Shown piece by piece: positions 1 to 11,160 of a stretch of DNA of 49,332 nt. The position numbers were made by a program, and so were the translations under genes. Positions within the stretch are counted from its first letter, which is position 1. Every line of letters starts with the position of its first letter. This DNA comes from Trichomonas vaginalis G3 (Eukaryota; Parabasalia; Trichomonadida; Trichomonadidae), in contig NC_067205.1 of NCBI RefSeq assembly GCF_026262505.1, positions 21,180,659 to 21,229,990 on the forward strand, written 5' to 3'. The notes under the pieces were generated by a model. The model was not told the DNA's origin. It was given only the letters and a program-made list of their open reading frames with translations, and made no database searches.

Positions 1-1440
1 CTTAAAATCTGAACGTAAATGACCCTGGTCAAAATAATGTTCTAGTGTGAAGAGGTGAGATCTCAGCCTCTTTTCTTCCACCTCTTTTCTCACCTCATGA
101 ATTTTCATGACTGTCTTCATCGCGAAACTTTGAAGCGTAAATGTTTTTGTCATGGATTTCTTCGTAAATGTTTTGTCATGACTTCTTCGTGATGAACGTA
201 AATGACCCAAAAATATGTTTAGGTGAAGGAGGTGAGATCTCAACCTCAGTTTCTCCCTCATGTTAGAATTCATTGCACGCTCCACTCATGCACGTATTGT
301 TGGGTTCATGATCCTCCGGTAATAATGGTTCCAAACCATCACGGTAATATTGTCCTGAACTTCTCGATTCTGGTGTCCACAGGAAAACTCTTCTAAAAAA
401 TATGCGTCAACATAGACGATTCTTGTCGGACTTCACTGACGGAAGGTGAAACTTCCTTCGTGCCACCAAAATCGGGTATAATTTGGTTCAACCTGACGTT
501 AAAAAATTGTCGGGAAACCTTCATCATCTGTTCAATAACTATGAACGTATATGTGGCGATACCCACTTGAACGAAGGCAAATCTCACTCGTGGTCAAACT
601 CACGTATTAGCGTCAAACATGACGTAATGTGGGTCGAACTCACTGACGAAGTCAATCTTCACTTCGTGGGCAAAAACGCATCGTATATGTGTCAACAGAA
701 CGTAAGGTCGAACCTTTCCGTGGGTGACGAAGTTGCAAATCTCACTCGTTGTCAACTTGCATCGAAGGCTCAAACATGAACGAATGTTTGTCAAAACATT
801 GAACGTAAATGTTGGTCGAAACCTTGTCAACTGGACGAAGTTTGCAAATCTCACTCGTGTCAAGACTGGTCTCGAAATTGAGCAAGACGTCATCGGAAAA
901 TGGCATGGACGCTGCGTAAAGGATGTTAAGATCATTCGAAATGTGTACCATCGAAGCTTGTCAAACATGTAACGATTTTGTGTCGAACTTTCACTGGTGT
1001 GGAAGAGTTTGCAAATTTGCACGTGGCCAAACTTAGCGTAAAGCTGGCAGAACACACGTAAATTGGCGTTTAACTCATCGTATTACGCAACATAACGTAA
1101 ATGATTTGTCGAAACTGTATTGCGTATTTAAGGCTGTGTCATGACTGTCAGAATGTCATGACTCGTATTAGGGCATGAGTCTCGTAATGAACGGAATGAC
1201 CCAAAATAAGAGTGAAGGGGAGCCCTGCCACCTTCAGTTTCATACTCTTCATCGTAAGACGTAATAATGGGCATTGATCTGTCAAGTAGTGTCAAACCGA
1301 AGCGTATAGGTTTCAGACTCTCGAAATTGTGCAAATGCATTCTCGGGTAAACTGCAAACAGAACGTAATGTGTGTCGAAACGTCACCTGGGGACGAAGTT
1401 GGCAAATCTTCACTTGTTGGTCAAAACCATTCGTATTAGC
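1..1440 (+). repeat. Noisy M25/H/P satellite array, T-rich sense on + strand
   Basis: This stretch can be read as the same array seen cleanly after 28.8 kb, but it carries frequent one- and two-base insertions and deletions. Palindrome (P) modules are recognisable near 50-110, 225-250 and 1200-1250 by GTGAGATCTCA or its remnants. Degraded hairpin (H) units lie near 640-690, 710-760, 830-860, 985-1025 and 1375-1415, each with a GACGAAGTG-like arm. The open frames here are chance frames in repeat sequence. The error style looks like uncorrected long-read sequence rather than evolutionary decay, which is an inference. Confidence 0.8.
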
Positions 1441-2220
1441 TTTTGTGACCTCGAGCAGGTGGATTGTCAAGACGGCGGCGAAGAGGGGGGCAGAAGCAGC
1501 GAAGAGTGGGCAGGACGCAGCGAGGCAACGACGGCGGAAGGGCAGAGGAGGAAGAGAGGGGGCCGATAGACAGGCGAAGAACTGGAGAGAGTCAAGATCA
1601 ACACAGGGCGAGGCCATGCGAGAGGGGAGTGGGAAAAAGAACTCAAGAATAAGAATGAAACGGTCAGGAGAGTAAAGCAGACAAAAGAAAAAGAAGAAAG
1701 AGAATGCCGCTAGACGTCGAAAACCCGAGAGAAGAGCTCGGATAAAATCGCAAGGCCGATGGAAATGCGAAGGAAGGAATTGACCCAATAAGGGGGAGGA
1801 GTAGACCCGCGGCTGCACCGCGAATGCAGGAGCCTGCGTAAGGGTGGAGTGGGCGAGTAAAAGACAAAGTTAGGGAAGAAGAGACAGGACGCGTAGCAGA
1901 GGCAGAAGAGAAGGCACGAGAGGAAGTCGTAGGAAGACACAAAAGTACGAACGGACGGGGCAAGGAAGGAGGAGCGGAACGTAAGAGGGGGCGGGGAGTG
2001 GCAGGAGACGAATGGGGGTCACAGGAACGATGGTATGACCTGCAGGAGGGCGACCGGAGGTGCCAGACGAGGGGTAGGACGGCGGAGGTAGAGCGATATG
2101 GGCCAACACGGATAGGCAAGATGTACGGCCGAAATGCGGTAATGCAAGGCTTCGTAGGGGTCATGTGAGCATGAAAGTGGGCAGGAGGGCGAAGGATGAG
2201 ACGCGGTAATAGGCAACCCA
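1441..2220. other. G-rich, T-poor composition-shifted stretch of the array
   Basis: Composition changes abruptly at about 1450 to purine- and G-rich sequence and returns to AT-rich at about 2220. It is not a gene: frames on both strands are open only because A/T-rich stop codons become rare. Word order still follows the array. At 1576-1760 it tracks the T element (GAGAGAGTCAA, TCAACACA, AGAATAAGAA, CAGACAAAAGAA, CCGAGAGAAGAG, AAAATCGCAA in that order), and 1780-1800 tracks the palindrome-module flank GACCCAATAA. This looks like the repeat rewritten with a bias toward G. A corrupted consensus is the simplest explanation; a foreign GC-rich insert is less likely given the retained word order. 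Confidence 0.6.
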
Positions 2221-4327
2221 TTTGAAGGTTTAAAATTTTATTTGTTTAATGAATTATTTTATTAGTATTGAAAACGTAAATTGATTTTTGTACAATTGAT
2301 TTTTTAAGTTTAGTGTTTTGGCATGCTTTCTTCATCGTAAATGTTTTGGTTACAAAATGAAGTACATGTTTTGTCATGACTTCTATCATCGTAATGAAGC
2401 GTAAATGATGCATGATTTTCTTCGTTTATGTTTTGTCATGATATTCTTCATCGATAGATGTTTGTCAAACATGAACGTAACAGGTGTTTTTGTCCATGAC
2501 TGCTCTTGACATTCGTAATGAACGTAATGATTTGTCATGATTTCTCGTTTAATGTTGTCATGATTTCTTCATCGTAAACTGTTTGTCAACATGAACGTAC
2601 ATGTTTTGTCATGATTTCTTCTATCGTATGAACCGTATAATGATTTGGTTCATGAATTTTCTTCGTTTACTGTTTTGTCATGATTTCTTCATCGTAAAGT
2701 TTTGTCAAACATGGAACGAACATTGTTTCTGTCATGACTTCTTCATCGTAAATGTTTTTGTCATGATTTCGTTCGCTTTATGTTTTGTCATGATTTCTTC
2801 GTTTATGCTTTGTCATGACTTCTTTCGCTTTATGTTTTGCCATGACTTCTTCGTATTATGTTTTTTGATCAAACCAATTCATCGTATATGTTTTTGTCAT
2901 GAATTTCAATCGTAACATTTTTGTCGAAACTTCTTCGTATATGTTTGTTATGACTTCATCGTAAATGTTTTTGTCACTGATTTTTCGTAATGTTTTGTCA
3001 TAATTCTTATTCGTAAATGTTGTTGTCATGATTCTTCATCGTAAATGGTTTTGTAGAACGATGAACAGGTAATAGTTCTTGGTCATGACTTGTCTTCATC
3101 GTATGAACGGTAAATGATTTGTCAAAATGAAATTTCTTCGTTTATGTTTTGTTTCATGAATTTCTTCATCGTAAATGTTTATGTCAAACATGAACGACAT
3201 GTTTGTGCATGACTTCATTCATCGTATGCAATGTCGTATAATGATTTATCATGCTTCTTCGTTTATGTTTTTTGTCAACGATTCTTCATCGGTAAATGTT
3301 TTGTCAAACGAAATATTTTTAGCAATGATTCTTCTGTAAAGTAAATGAATTGTCATGATTTCTGTTCGTTTATTGCTTTGTCAGATTTTTCATCGAATGG
3401 TTTGTCAAACATGAACGTAACTGTTTGTCATGATTTTTTCACGAAAAGACGTAAATGATTTGTGCAGGATCTATTCATCGTTATTTGTCATGAATTTCTT
3501 AGGAAATTTTTTGTCAACGATGAACGTTAATGTGCAATGACTTGATCGTATGTTTGTAGATTTTCGTTTATTTTGTCATAATTCTTCTTTTTGTCATGAC
3601 TTTCTTCGTTTATGTTTTCATGACTTCTTCGAATATTTTTTCAAATCATCGTAATTTTAATGATTCAACGTAATTTTTGGTCGAACTCGTATATTTTTGT
3701 ATGACTTATCGTAAATTTTTGTATGATTTTCTTCGAGAATTTGTCATGAATTCTCGTAAATGTTTTGTATACTTCATCGTATTGCTTTGTCACAAACGTG
3801 AAATGATTTAGGTAACTCCTTCATGTATATGCTGTCATGACTTCATGTAAATGTTGTCATGATTTGTGTCGTATAGTTTTGCATGATTTCCTTCGTAATG
3901 GAAGAAATGACCCAATAATGTTAGTTGAAGGTGAGATCTCACTCTTTTCTCATTCAATTTATCATGACTTTCTTCAATCCGTATATGAGCGTAAATGTTT
4001 TGTCATGATTTCTTTCTTCGTATTATGCTTTTGTTCAACATCCGAGCGGATAATGTTTTGTCTGCTTTTCGAATATGTTTGTAGACTTCTTCGTATATGC
4101 TTTTCAAACATGAGACGTATATGTTTTTGGTTCGAACTCATTTTTTGACGACAGTGCAAATTTCACTTCGTGAAAATTCCCTCGTAGATCTTTGTCAAAC
4201 TCTCTCGTAATGATTTTGTCAAGACTTCTTCGTAAATCGTTTTGTCATGAATCATCGTGTAATGTTTTCAAGTCTGTTTGCTTTGTTCAAACTTTTGATA
4301 TGCTTGTCAGAAATTATGAAGGAGGCT
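2221..4327 (+). repeat. Noisy M25 array, + orientation
   Basis: Repeats of TTTTGTCATGATTTCTTC and CATCGTAAATG with frequent indels run through this interval. The segment at about 2460-3600 matches the M25-only stretches seen cleanly at 32.0-32.5 kb and 34.6-35.5 kb. One palindrome module is at about 3925-3950 (GGTGAGATCTCACTC), followed by a degraded hairpin unit near 4140-4175. Open frames at 2601-2915 and 3837-4148 read through the repeat and show only its periodic peptide, so they are not genes. Confidence 0.8.
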
Positions 4328-4562
4328 GAAGATGTTATACCATCAAGACTATGAGAGTAAAGCAACACGATCTGGAGACCATTAGAAGAGCGGAGTACAT
4401 GGAGAAACTAAATACAAGAAAGATAAAGAAAATTCTTCTAACTTTTCATTAGATGTAAACTAACAAAAGAACTTTTTAGAAGAAATTCCTCATATATTGC
4501 TTCCTCGAAAACCCCGAGAGAAGAGATTCGAATGCAAATCCAAGTTCCTTGTAAGAACTTTC
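4328..4562 (-). mobile_element. T element (MITE-like), noisy copy
   Basis: The left end reads GAAGATGTTATACCATC, matching the terminal inverted repeat of the clean copies. Internal landmarks follow in order: GGAGACCATTAGAAGAGCGG, CATTAGATGTAAA, AAAGAACTTTTTAGAAG, CCCCGAGAGAAGAGATTC. The right terminal repeat is badly degraded. It is preceded by ATGAAGGAGGC, the same flank as the clean copy at 36072, so this is the same amplified insertion and not an independent one. Confidence 0.75.
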
Positions 4563-6090
4563 GTAATGAACTGTAATGACATCAAAAATAAATTTAGGTG
4601 AACGAGTGAGATCTCACCTGTCTCACCATGAATTTTATGATGTTTCGAATTTTTCTACTTCTTGTAATACGTAAATGAAAAAATATGTATTCAGTAAGAG
4701 TGAATCTCACTCTTTCTCACTCTTTTCACCTCAGAAGTTTCATGATTCTCATGAAATGACGAATTTTGTCATGATCTTAGTAAATGTTTTGGTCGATTCT
4801 TGTAATGACGTAAATACCAAAATAATTTTTAGGTGAAAGGTGAGATCTCAAGCTTTTATCGATTTTCAATGAATTCTTCATCGTAAACGTAAGTGTTTGT
4901 ATGATTTGAATTTTGTAAACGAGCCGTATATTTGTACATGACTTTAGAATAGTTTGCTCAAATTCGTAATCTTTGTCAACAAAGTATGTTTGCCGAAATA
5001 CTTTTTGACGGGCTATCTTATGTTCGTGTCAACACTTCATCGTAGTATGTTGTCAAACATGATACGTATATGTTTAGTCGAAATTCATCGATCTTTGCAA
5101 AATAACGTATAAGTTGTCGACTTTTTTCACTTTTTTTGACGGAAGGCAATCTTCACTCGGTCAGAAACTCATCGTAATATGCTTGTTGTTCAACATTACG
5201 TAAATGTTGTCGATTCACTTTTTTGAACGAAGTGCAATCTACTTGTCAAAGATTCATCGTATTTTTCAAACATGAACTAAATGTTTGTCGACCTTCACTT
5301 TTTTGAACGAAGGCAAAATCTTCACTTCGGCAAACTCATCGTATAATTGCAACTGAGTATATTTTTGTCAACAGAATGTTTGTCGACTATTTTTGACGAA
5401 GTGAATTGTACTTGTGATCCAAGACTTCTTCCGTAAATGATGTGTTCAAACTTCTTGTAAATGTTTGTCATGACTATCTTCGTATATGATTTCCAACTCA
5501 TCGTAAATTGTAAAACCATCGTATATCTTGAATGAAGTAATTTCCGAACTTCATTTTTGACGAGTGCAATTCACTTGGAAATTCATCGATATCTTTATCA
5601 CTGAAGTAATTTTGTGAACTCAGTAACCTTGAAAACCCATGAACGTAATATTGTCGACTTCGATGTTATGCTTTCATGATCTTCATCTGTAATTTTGTAT
5701 ATTTCGTAAGGTTATGCATATTACTCGTAAGAACGAGACAATAATAGGTGAAGGAGGTGAGATTCACTCTTTCTCACTCATGAATGTTCATGACTTTTCA
5801 TCGTAATTGCGTATGTTTGTCATAATTTTCATATATGTTGTCAACTAGTATATTTTCGATCTTTCGAATATGTGTAAGATTCTCGTATATGCTTTTGGCA
5901 AACATGAAGTAAATGTGTGAACTCACTTTGACGAATGCAAATTCACTCGTGCAAAACTCATCGTATAGTTTTGTCAAGACCTCTGCGAAATGAATTCAAG
6001 GACTCTTCGTAATGTTTGTCCCATGACTCCTGTAAAGTGTGTTGTCCATGACTTCTTGTAGTTTAAATCTTCCGTGATATATTGTCAGAT
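4563..6090 (+). repeat. Noisy P/H/M25 array, + orientation
   Basis: The interval opens with palindrome modules near 4600-4625, 4685-4745 and 4825-4860. From about 4980 to 5600 it holds degraded hairpin units (repeated TTTTTGACGAA...GCAAATCTTCACT), then another palindrome module near 5750-5790. The order P, H, P, H leading into a T element matches the clean right arm at 34.4-36.1 kb. No gene is seen. Confidence 0.75.
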
Positions 6091-6262
6091 ATGGAGTTAG
6101 ATAACATTAAATGAAAGAGTAAAGTAAACATTGGGACCATTAAGGGAGATGAGGAAAAAAATAAGCAGAAAGAATAAGAAATCTTTTAACCTTTTCATGA
6201 TTAATCGAAAAGAAATATTATCTCGAAACGAGAAGGAATTATGAACATCTAAGAACTCGTAA
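6091..6262 (-). mobile_element. T element, heavily degraded copy
   Basis: Ordered T landmarks survive: ATGAAAGAGTAAAGT, GGGACCATTA, AATAAGCAGAAAGAATAAGA, CTTTTCATGATTAAT, CTCGAAACGAGAAG and ATCTAAGAACTCGTAA. The copy is shorter than 248 bp because of many deletions. Neither terminal repeat is intact, so the ends are approximate. Confidence 0.6.
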
Positions 6263-6780
6263 GTATTGAAATATAATGTATTTCATCCATAATTCATGAT
6301 CGAATGTGGATGATTTCGTAATGAGAACAAATTAGTGAAAGATTTACTTCCATCCTTCATCAAAATGATTTTCATATCGAAGAATTTAAGTGTAAATTAC
6401 TAATTAAATGAAAAATAATGAAGATCTCACTTCAATTCATGACTCTAAAAAAGTTATACAATTTTTAATAGGTTATGAGATCGGAAGTCAAGTTCGTAAA
6501 CATATTGGCGCTTACTTTAGGAAAAATTCATTCGGGTCAATATCGTATTGTTAAAATACTTATGCGTAATGATATTGGGGCACTTTACAGACTGTAAATG
6601 AAAGAACTTACAAAATAATGGAAATATAATAGAGAATGATTATGAGTCTCTAAAGGGAAGAAGAAAAAAACGAAATAGAAATGAAAAATCTAAATAGAAT
6701 TGAACAAAAGGAGTTATAAAAATTATGTATAAAAAGGGAAGGAAGTGTGAAAAAGGAGAATAGTAATGCGTACAATAATT
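6263..6780 (+). repeat. Very degraded array, C-poor toward its right end
   Basis: Traces of the palindrome module (GATCTCACTTCAATTCATGA near 6423-6442) and of M25 remain. From about 6600 the + strand becomes A/G-rich with few C. The purine-rich stretch 6630-6770 may be another T copy, but I cannot align it with confidence. No coding or RNA feature is supported. Confidence 0.45.
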
Positions 6781-6960
6781 AATAGGCATAGGCTGACAAA
6801 GGTATGCTACAAACAGAGATGAATGGGGACAAATAGAGACTAGAAATGGCTACAAAACGCGACGGCAGATGGGTACAAAACAGAAGACTAGTAAGGTTAC
6901 ACTAATGTAATAGGGTCCGCTCAAAAAATGTAAGGCTACAAAGACACAGACTTTCATTTT
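6781..6960. other. Orientation-switch zone with a loose ~23-bp repeat
   Basis: Array orientation is + to the left and - to the right of this interval. The sequence is a loose repeat of GGNTACAAA followed by GACT/GAT words (near 6808, 6828, 6849, 6870, 6893 and 6932), at irregular spacing of about 20-40 bp. It resembles neither M25 nor any clean module. It may be a corrupted junction sequence. Confidence 0.4.
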
Positions 6961-7260
6961 ATTTTTTCTTCTCCAAAATCTATAACTAATAATTCTTTAC
7001 AACAAACATATTCTATATAATTCAATTACAAAAACATTACCTCAATATTTTTAACAAACATATACTAATAAATCATTACAAAATTTACTCTCATTACTAT
7101 TAATTAATTCATTAAAATTCATTATTTTTATAAAATATTTTAGATCTCACCTCACTTCACCTACATTATTTTTTCATTACTTTTCATTACTTTAAATAAT
7201 TCTTACAAACATTTACTTTAGTTAAATATTTTTACAAAACATGTTACTCTCTTTCTTATA
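6961..7260 (-). repeat. G-depleted copy of the P/M25 array, - orientation
   Basis: Only about four G occur on the + strand in roughly 300 bases, while C remains common. The wording still follows the inverted array: TTTACTCTCATTACTATTAA, TTAGATCTCACCTCACTTCA, CCTACATTATTTTTTCATTA. G has been dropped or replaced by A/T. This mirrors the C-poor stretch on the other side of the 6.8-kb switch. Confidence 0.55.
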
Positions 7261-7477
7261 GTAATAATTATTTGAAAATTCATGAGTGAGAAAAGATGGT
7301 GAGAAAGAGGTGAGATCTCACCTCTTCACTAAACATTATTTTGGTCATTTACGTTCATTACGAAGAAGTCATGAAAAAACATTTACGAAGAAATATGAAA
7401 ATTCATGAGGTGAGAAAGAAGGTGAATCTCACCTCTTCACCTAAACAATTATTTTTGGGTCATTTACGTTCATTAGG
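7261..7477 (-). repeat. P modules, - orientation
   Basis: Two palindrome modules with flanking GAGGTGAGAAA direct repeats, ATTATTTTTGGGTCATTTAC and TTCATTACGAAG lie just upstream of a T element. The same pair precedes every clean T copy in the left arm (for example 13740-13917). Scattered indels are present. Confidence 0.85.
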
Positions 7478-7722
7478 GAAGATGTATACGCATCTAAGAC
7501 TTGCGATTTTCATAGGAATCTCTTCTCTCGGTTTCGAGGGAAGCAATCATATGAGAAATTCTTTCTAACAGTTCTTTTGTCTGATTTACATCTAATCAAA
7601 GCTTAGAAGATTTGTTCTTATTCTTTCTGGCTTATTTTTGTTTTTCCAGTACTCCCGCTCTAATGGTCCACATGATGTTGTTTTTGACTCTACTCAAGTT
7701 CTTAGATGGTATAACATTCTTC
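7478..7722 (+). mobile_element. T element, moderately noisy copy
   Basis: Both ends are recognisable: a left terminal repeat starting GAAGATGTATACGCATCTAA (two small changes) and a right terminal repeat CAAGTTCTTAGATGGTATAA. The interior matches the clean copies, with a few indels. The right flank CAACGCCTCCTTCATAAG is the same as in all other copies. Confidence 0.85.
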
Positions 7723-9404
7723 AACGCCTCCTTCATAAGTCTTGACAAAGCATAATACGAAGAAGTTTTGACAAAGCATATACGAGAAAGTCATGACAAA
7801 ACATTTACGATGAGTCATGACAAAACCCCGATTTTTTTTGACGAAAGAAGTCTTGAACAATCATTACGAAGAAGTCTTTGACAAAGATATACGATGCAAG
7901 TTTTGACACAAGTGAAGATTTGCACTATTCGCAAAAAAGTGAAGTTGTCGACAAACATATACGTTCATGTTGACAAAGTCATATAGGAAGAAGTCTTGAC
8001 AAACATATTCGAAAGAAGTCATGACAAAAATATTACGCTACATGGTTTGACAAAACATATATGAAGAAATCATGACAACATTACGCTCATCTACGAGAAG
8101 AAGTCATGAAAATTCATGAGGTGAGAAAGAGGTGAGATCTCACTCTTCACCTAAACATTATTTTTGGTCATTTACGTTCATTACGAAGAAATCATGACAA
8201 AACTATTACGAGAAATCATGAAAAACCTTTAGATGAAGAGTCATGACAAAGCATATACGATAGAAGTTTCGACAATCATTTACGTTCATGTTTGACAAGT
8301 TACGATGAAGTTTCGACAAAACATTTACGTTTCATGTTTGACAAGCAATATACGATGAAGTTTTGACACGAAAGTGAAGATTTGTGGCCTTCGTCAAAAA
8401 AGTGAAGTTCGACAAAACATTTACGTTCATGGTTTGACAAGCATATACGATGAAGTTTTGACAAAACATTTAAACGATGGAAGTCTGACAAATCATATCG
8501 AAGAAGTCATGACAAAACTTTACGAAGAAAGTCTTTGACAAATCATTTTACGAGAAGTCTTGACACGAAGTGAAGATTGCACTTCGTCAAAAAAGTGAAG
8601 GTTGAAAAAATTTACGTTATGTTTGACAAAACATATAACGTTCTGTTTGACAAAGCATATACGTGAAGTTATTGGACCAAGTGAAGATTTGCAACTTCGT
8701 CGAAACAAAGTGAAGGAGTTGCGAACAAAACATTTACGTTAATGTTTGACAAAACATATACGATGAATTTTGACACGAAGTGAAGATTTGCACTTCGTCA
8801 AAAAGTGAGGTTTCGACGAAAAATTTACGTTAATGTTTGAGCCCAGGCATATAGATGAATGTTTTGACAGCGGAAGTGAAAGATTTGCACGTTCGTCAAA
8901 AAAGAGTGAAGGTTCGAAAAACATATAGGTCCATGTTTGACAAGCATATCGATGACAGTTTTCGACAAAACATATACGTTCTGTTTTGAAAAACTATACG
9001 AATGAGTTTTGACAGCGAAAGTGAGAAAGTTTGCACTTTTCGTAAAAGTGAAGTTTTCGACAAAACCATATACGGTTCATGTTTGACAAAGCATATGAAG
9101 AAGTTTTGACAAAACATATTCGAAGAAGTCATGACAACCATATCGCTCATGTTTTGACCAAGAACATATATGAAGAATCATGACAAAACTTTAAGCTCAT
9201 TAGCGATGAATCGATAGTCTGAAAATTTCATGAGGTGAGAAAAGAGGGTTGACGATCTCACCTCTTCACGCTAAAACATTATTTTGGTATTTACGTTCAT
9301 TAACGAAAAGAAGTCATGACAAACATTTACCGAAGAAATGATGACAAACATTTACGCTCATTTGATAAGAAGTCATGAAATTACGTTCATTACGATGAAG
9401 AAGT
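7723..9404 (-). repeat. Noisy M25/H array, - orientation
   Basis: M25 in the A-rich sense (GAAGAAGTCATGACAAAAC) alternates with degraded hairpin units near 7910, 8370, 8570, 8680, 8780, 8890 and 9020, recognisable by AAGATTTGCACTTCGTC. Palindrome modules are near 8130-8165 and 9245-9285. Sequence quality improves sharply at about 9390. The short open frames on the - strand are periodic repeat peptides. Confidence 0.85.
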
Positions 9405-11160
9405 CATGACAAAACATGTACGTTCATGTTTGACAAAACATTTTACGATGAAGAAATCATGACAAAACATAAACGAAGAAATCATGACAAATCATTTACA
9501 TTCATTACGATGAAGAAGTCATGACAAAACATGTACGTTCATGTTTGACAAAACATTTACGATGAAGTTTCGACAAAACATTTACACTCATTACGATGAA
9601 GAAGTCATGACAAATCATTTACGTTCATTACGATGAAGAAGTCTTGACAAAACATTTACGCTCATGTTTTGACAAAACATTTACACTCATTACGATGAAG
9701 AAGTCTTGACAAAGCATATACGTTCATTACGATGAAGAAGTCATGACAAAACATATACGCTCATGTTTGACAAACATATACGCTCATTACGATGAAGAAA
9801 TCATGACAAAACATTTACGATGAAGTAGTGGACAAAACATATACGATGAAGAAGTCTTACAAAACATTTACGCTCATGTTTGACAAAGCATATACGTTTC
9901 ATTACGATGAAGAAGTCATGACAAAACATAAACGAAGAAATCATGACAAAACATTTACGATGAAGAAGTCATGACAAAGCATAAACGAAGAATCATGACA
10001 AATCATTTACGTTCATTACGATGAAGAAGTCATGACAAAACATGTACGTTCATGTTTGACAAAACATTTACGATGAAGAAATCATGACAAAACATAAACG
10101 AAGAAATCATGACAAATCATTTACATTCATTACGATGAAGAAGTCATGACAAAACATGTTACGTTCATGTTTGACAAAACATTTACGATGAAGTTTCGAC
10201 AAAACATTTACACTCATTACGATGAAGAAGTCATGACAAATCATTTACGTTCATTACGATGAAGAAGTCTTGACAAAACATTTACGCTCATGTTTGACAA
10301 AACATTTACACTCATTACGATGAAGAAGTCTTGACAAAGCATATACGTTCATTACGATGAAGAAGTCATGACAAAACATATACGCTCATGTTTGACAAAA
10401 CATATACGCTCATTACGATGAAGAAATCATGACAAAACATTTACGATGAAGTAGTGACAAAACATATACGATGAAGAAGTCTTGACAAAACATTTACGCT
10501 CATGTTTGACAAAGCATATACGTTCATTACGATGAAGAAGTCATGACAAAACATAAACGAAGAAATCATGACAAAACATTTACGATGAAGAAGTCATGAC
10601 AAAGCATAAACGAAGAAATCATGACAAATCATTTACGTTCATTACGATGAAGAAGTCATGACAAAACATGTACGTTCATGTTTGACAAAACATTTACGAT
10701 GAAGAAATCATGACAAAACATAAACGAAGAAATCATGACAAATCATTTACATTCATTACGATGAAGAAGTCATGACAAAACATGTACGTTCATGTTTGAC
10801 AAAACATTTACGATGAAGTTTCGACAAAACATTTACACTCATTACGATGAAGAAGTCATGACAAATCATTTACGTTCATTACGATGAAGAAGTCTTGACA
10901 AAACATTTACGCTCATGTTTGACAAAACATTTACACTCATTACGATGAAGAAGTCTTGACAAAGCATATACGTTCATTACGATGAAGAAGTCATGACAAA
11001 ACATATACGCTCATGTTTGACAAAACATATACGCTCATTACGATGAAGAAATCATGACAAAACATTTACGATGAAGTAGTGACAAAACATATACGATGAA
11101 GAAGTCTTGACAAAACATTTACGCTCATGTTTGACAAAGCATATACGTTCATTACGATGA
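9405..11160 (-). repeat. Three tandem ~624-bp higher-order units (U624)
   Basis: The private word GAAGTAGTG marks the same point of each unit at about 9824, 10451 and 11075, spaced about 627 and 624 bp. Each unit is a fixed series of some 20 variant M25 monomers (GTACGTTCATG, CATAAACGAAG, TTACACTCATTACG and others). The copies are almost identical, so the tandem triplication is young. The unit recurs singly near 15.3-15.98 kb and 17.08-17.82 kb, and inverted at 34.76-35.38 and 44.66-45.28 kb. Confidence 0.88.

Noticed and set aside
1282-2221. Overlapping open frames on both strands in the G-rich stretch (up to 185 codons)
   Set aside because: Frames are open on both strands because stop codons are rare in G-rich sequence. 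The underlying word order is that of the repeat.
6781-6960. A separate 23-bp minisatellite at the orientation switch
   Set aside because: The repeat is too loose to define and lies in the lowest-quality part of the window, so I list it only as a switch zone.
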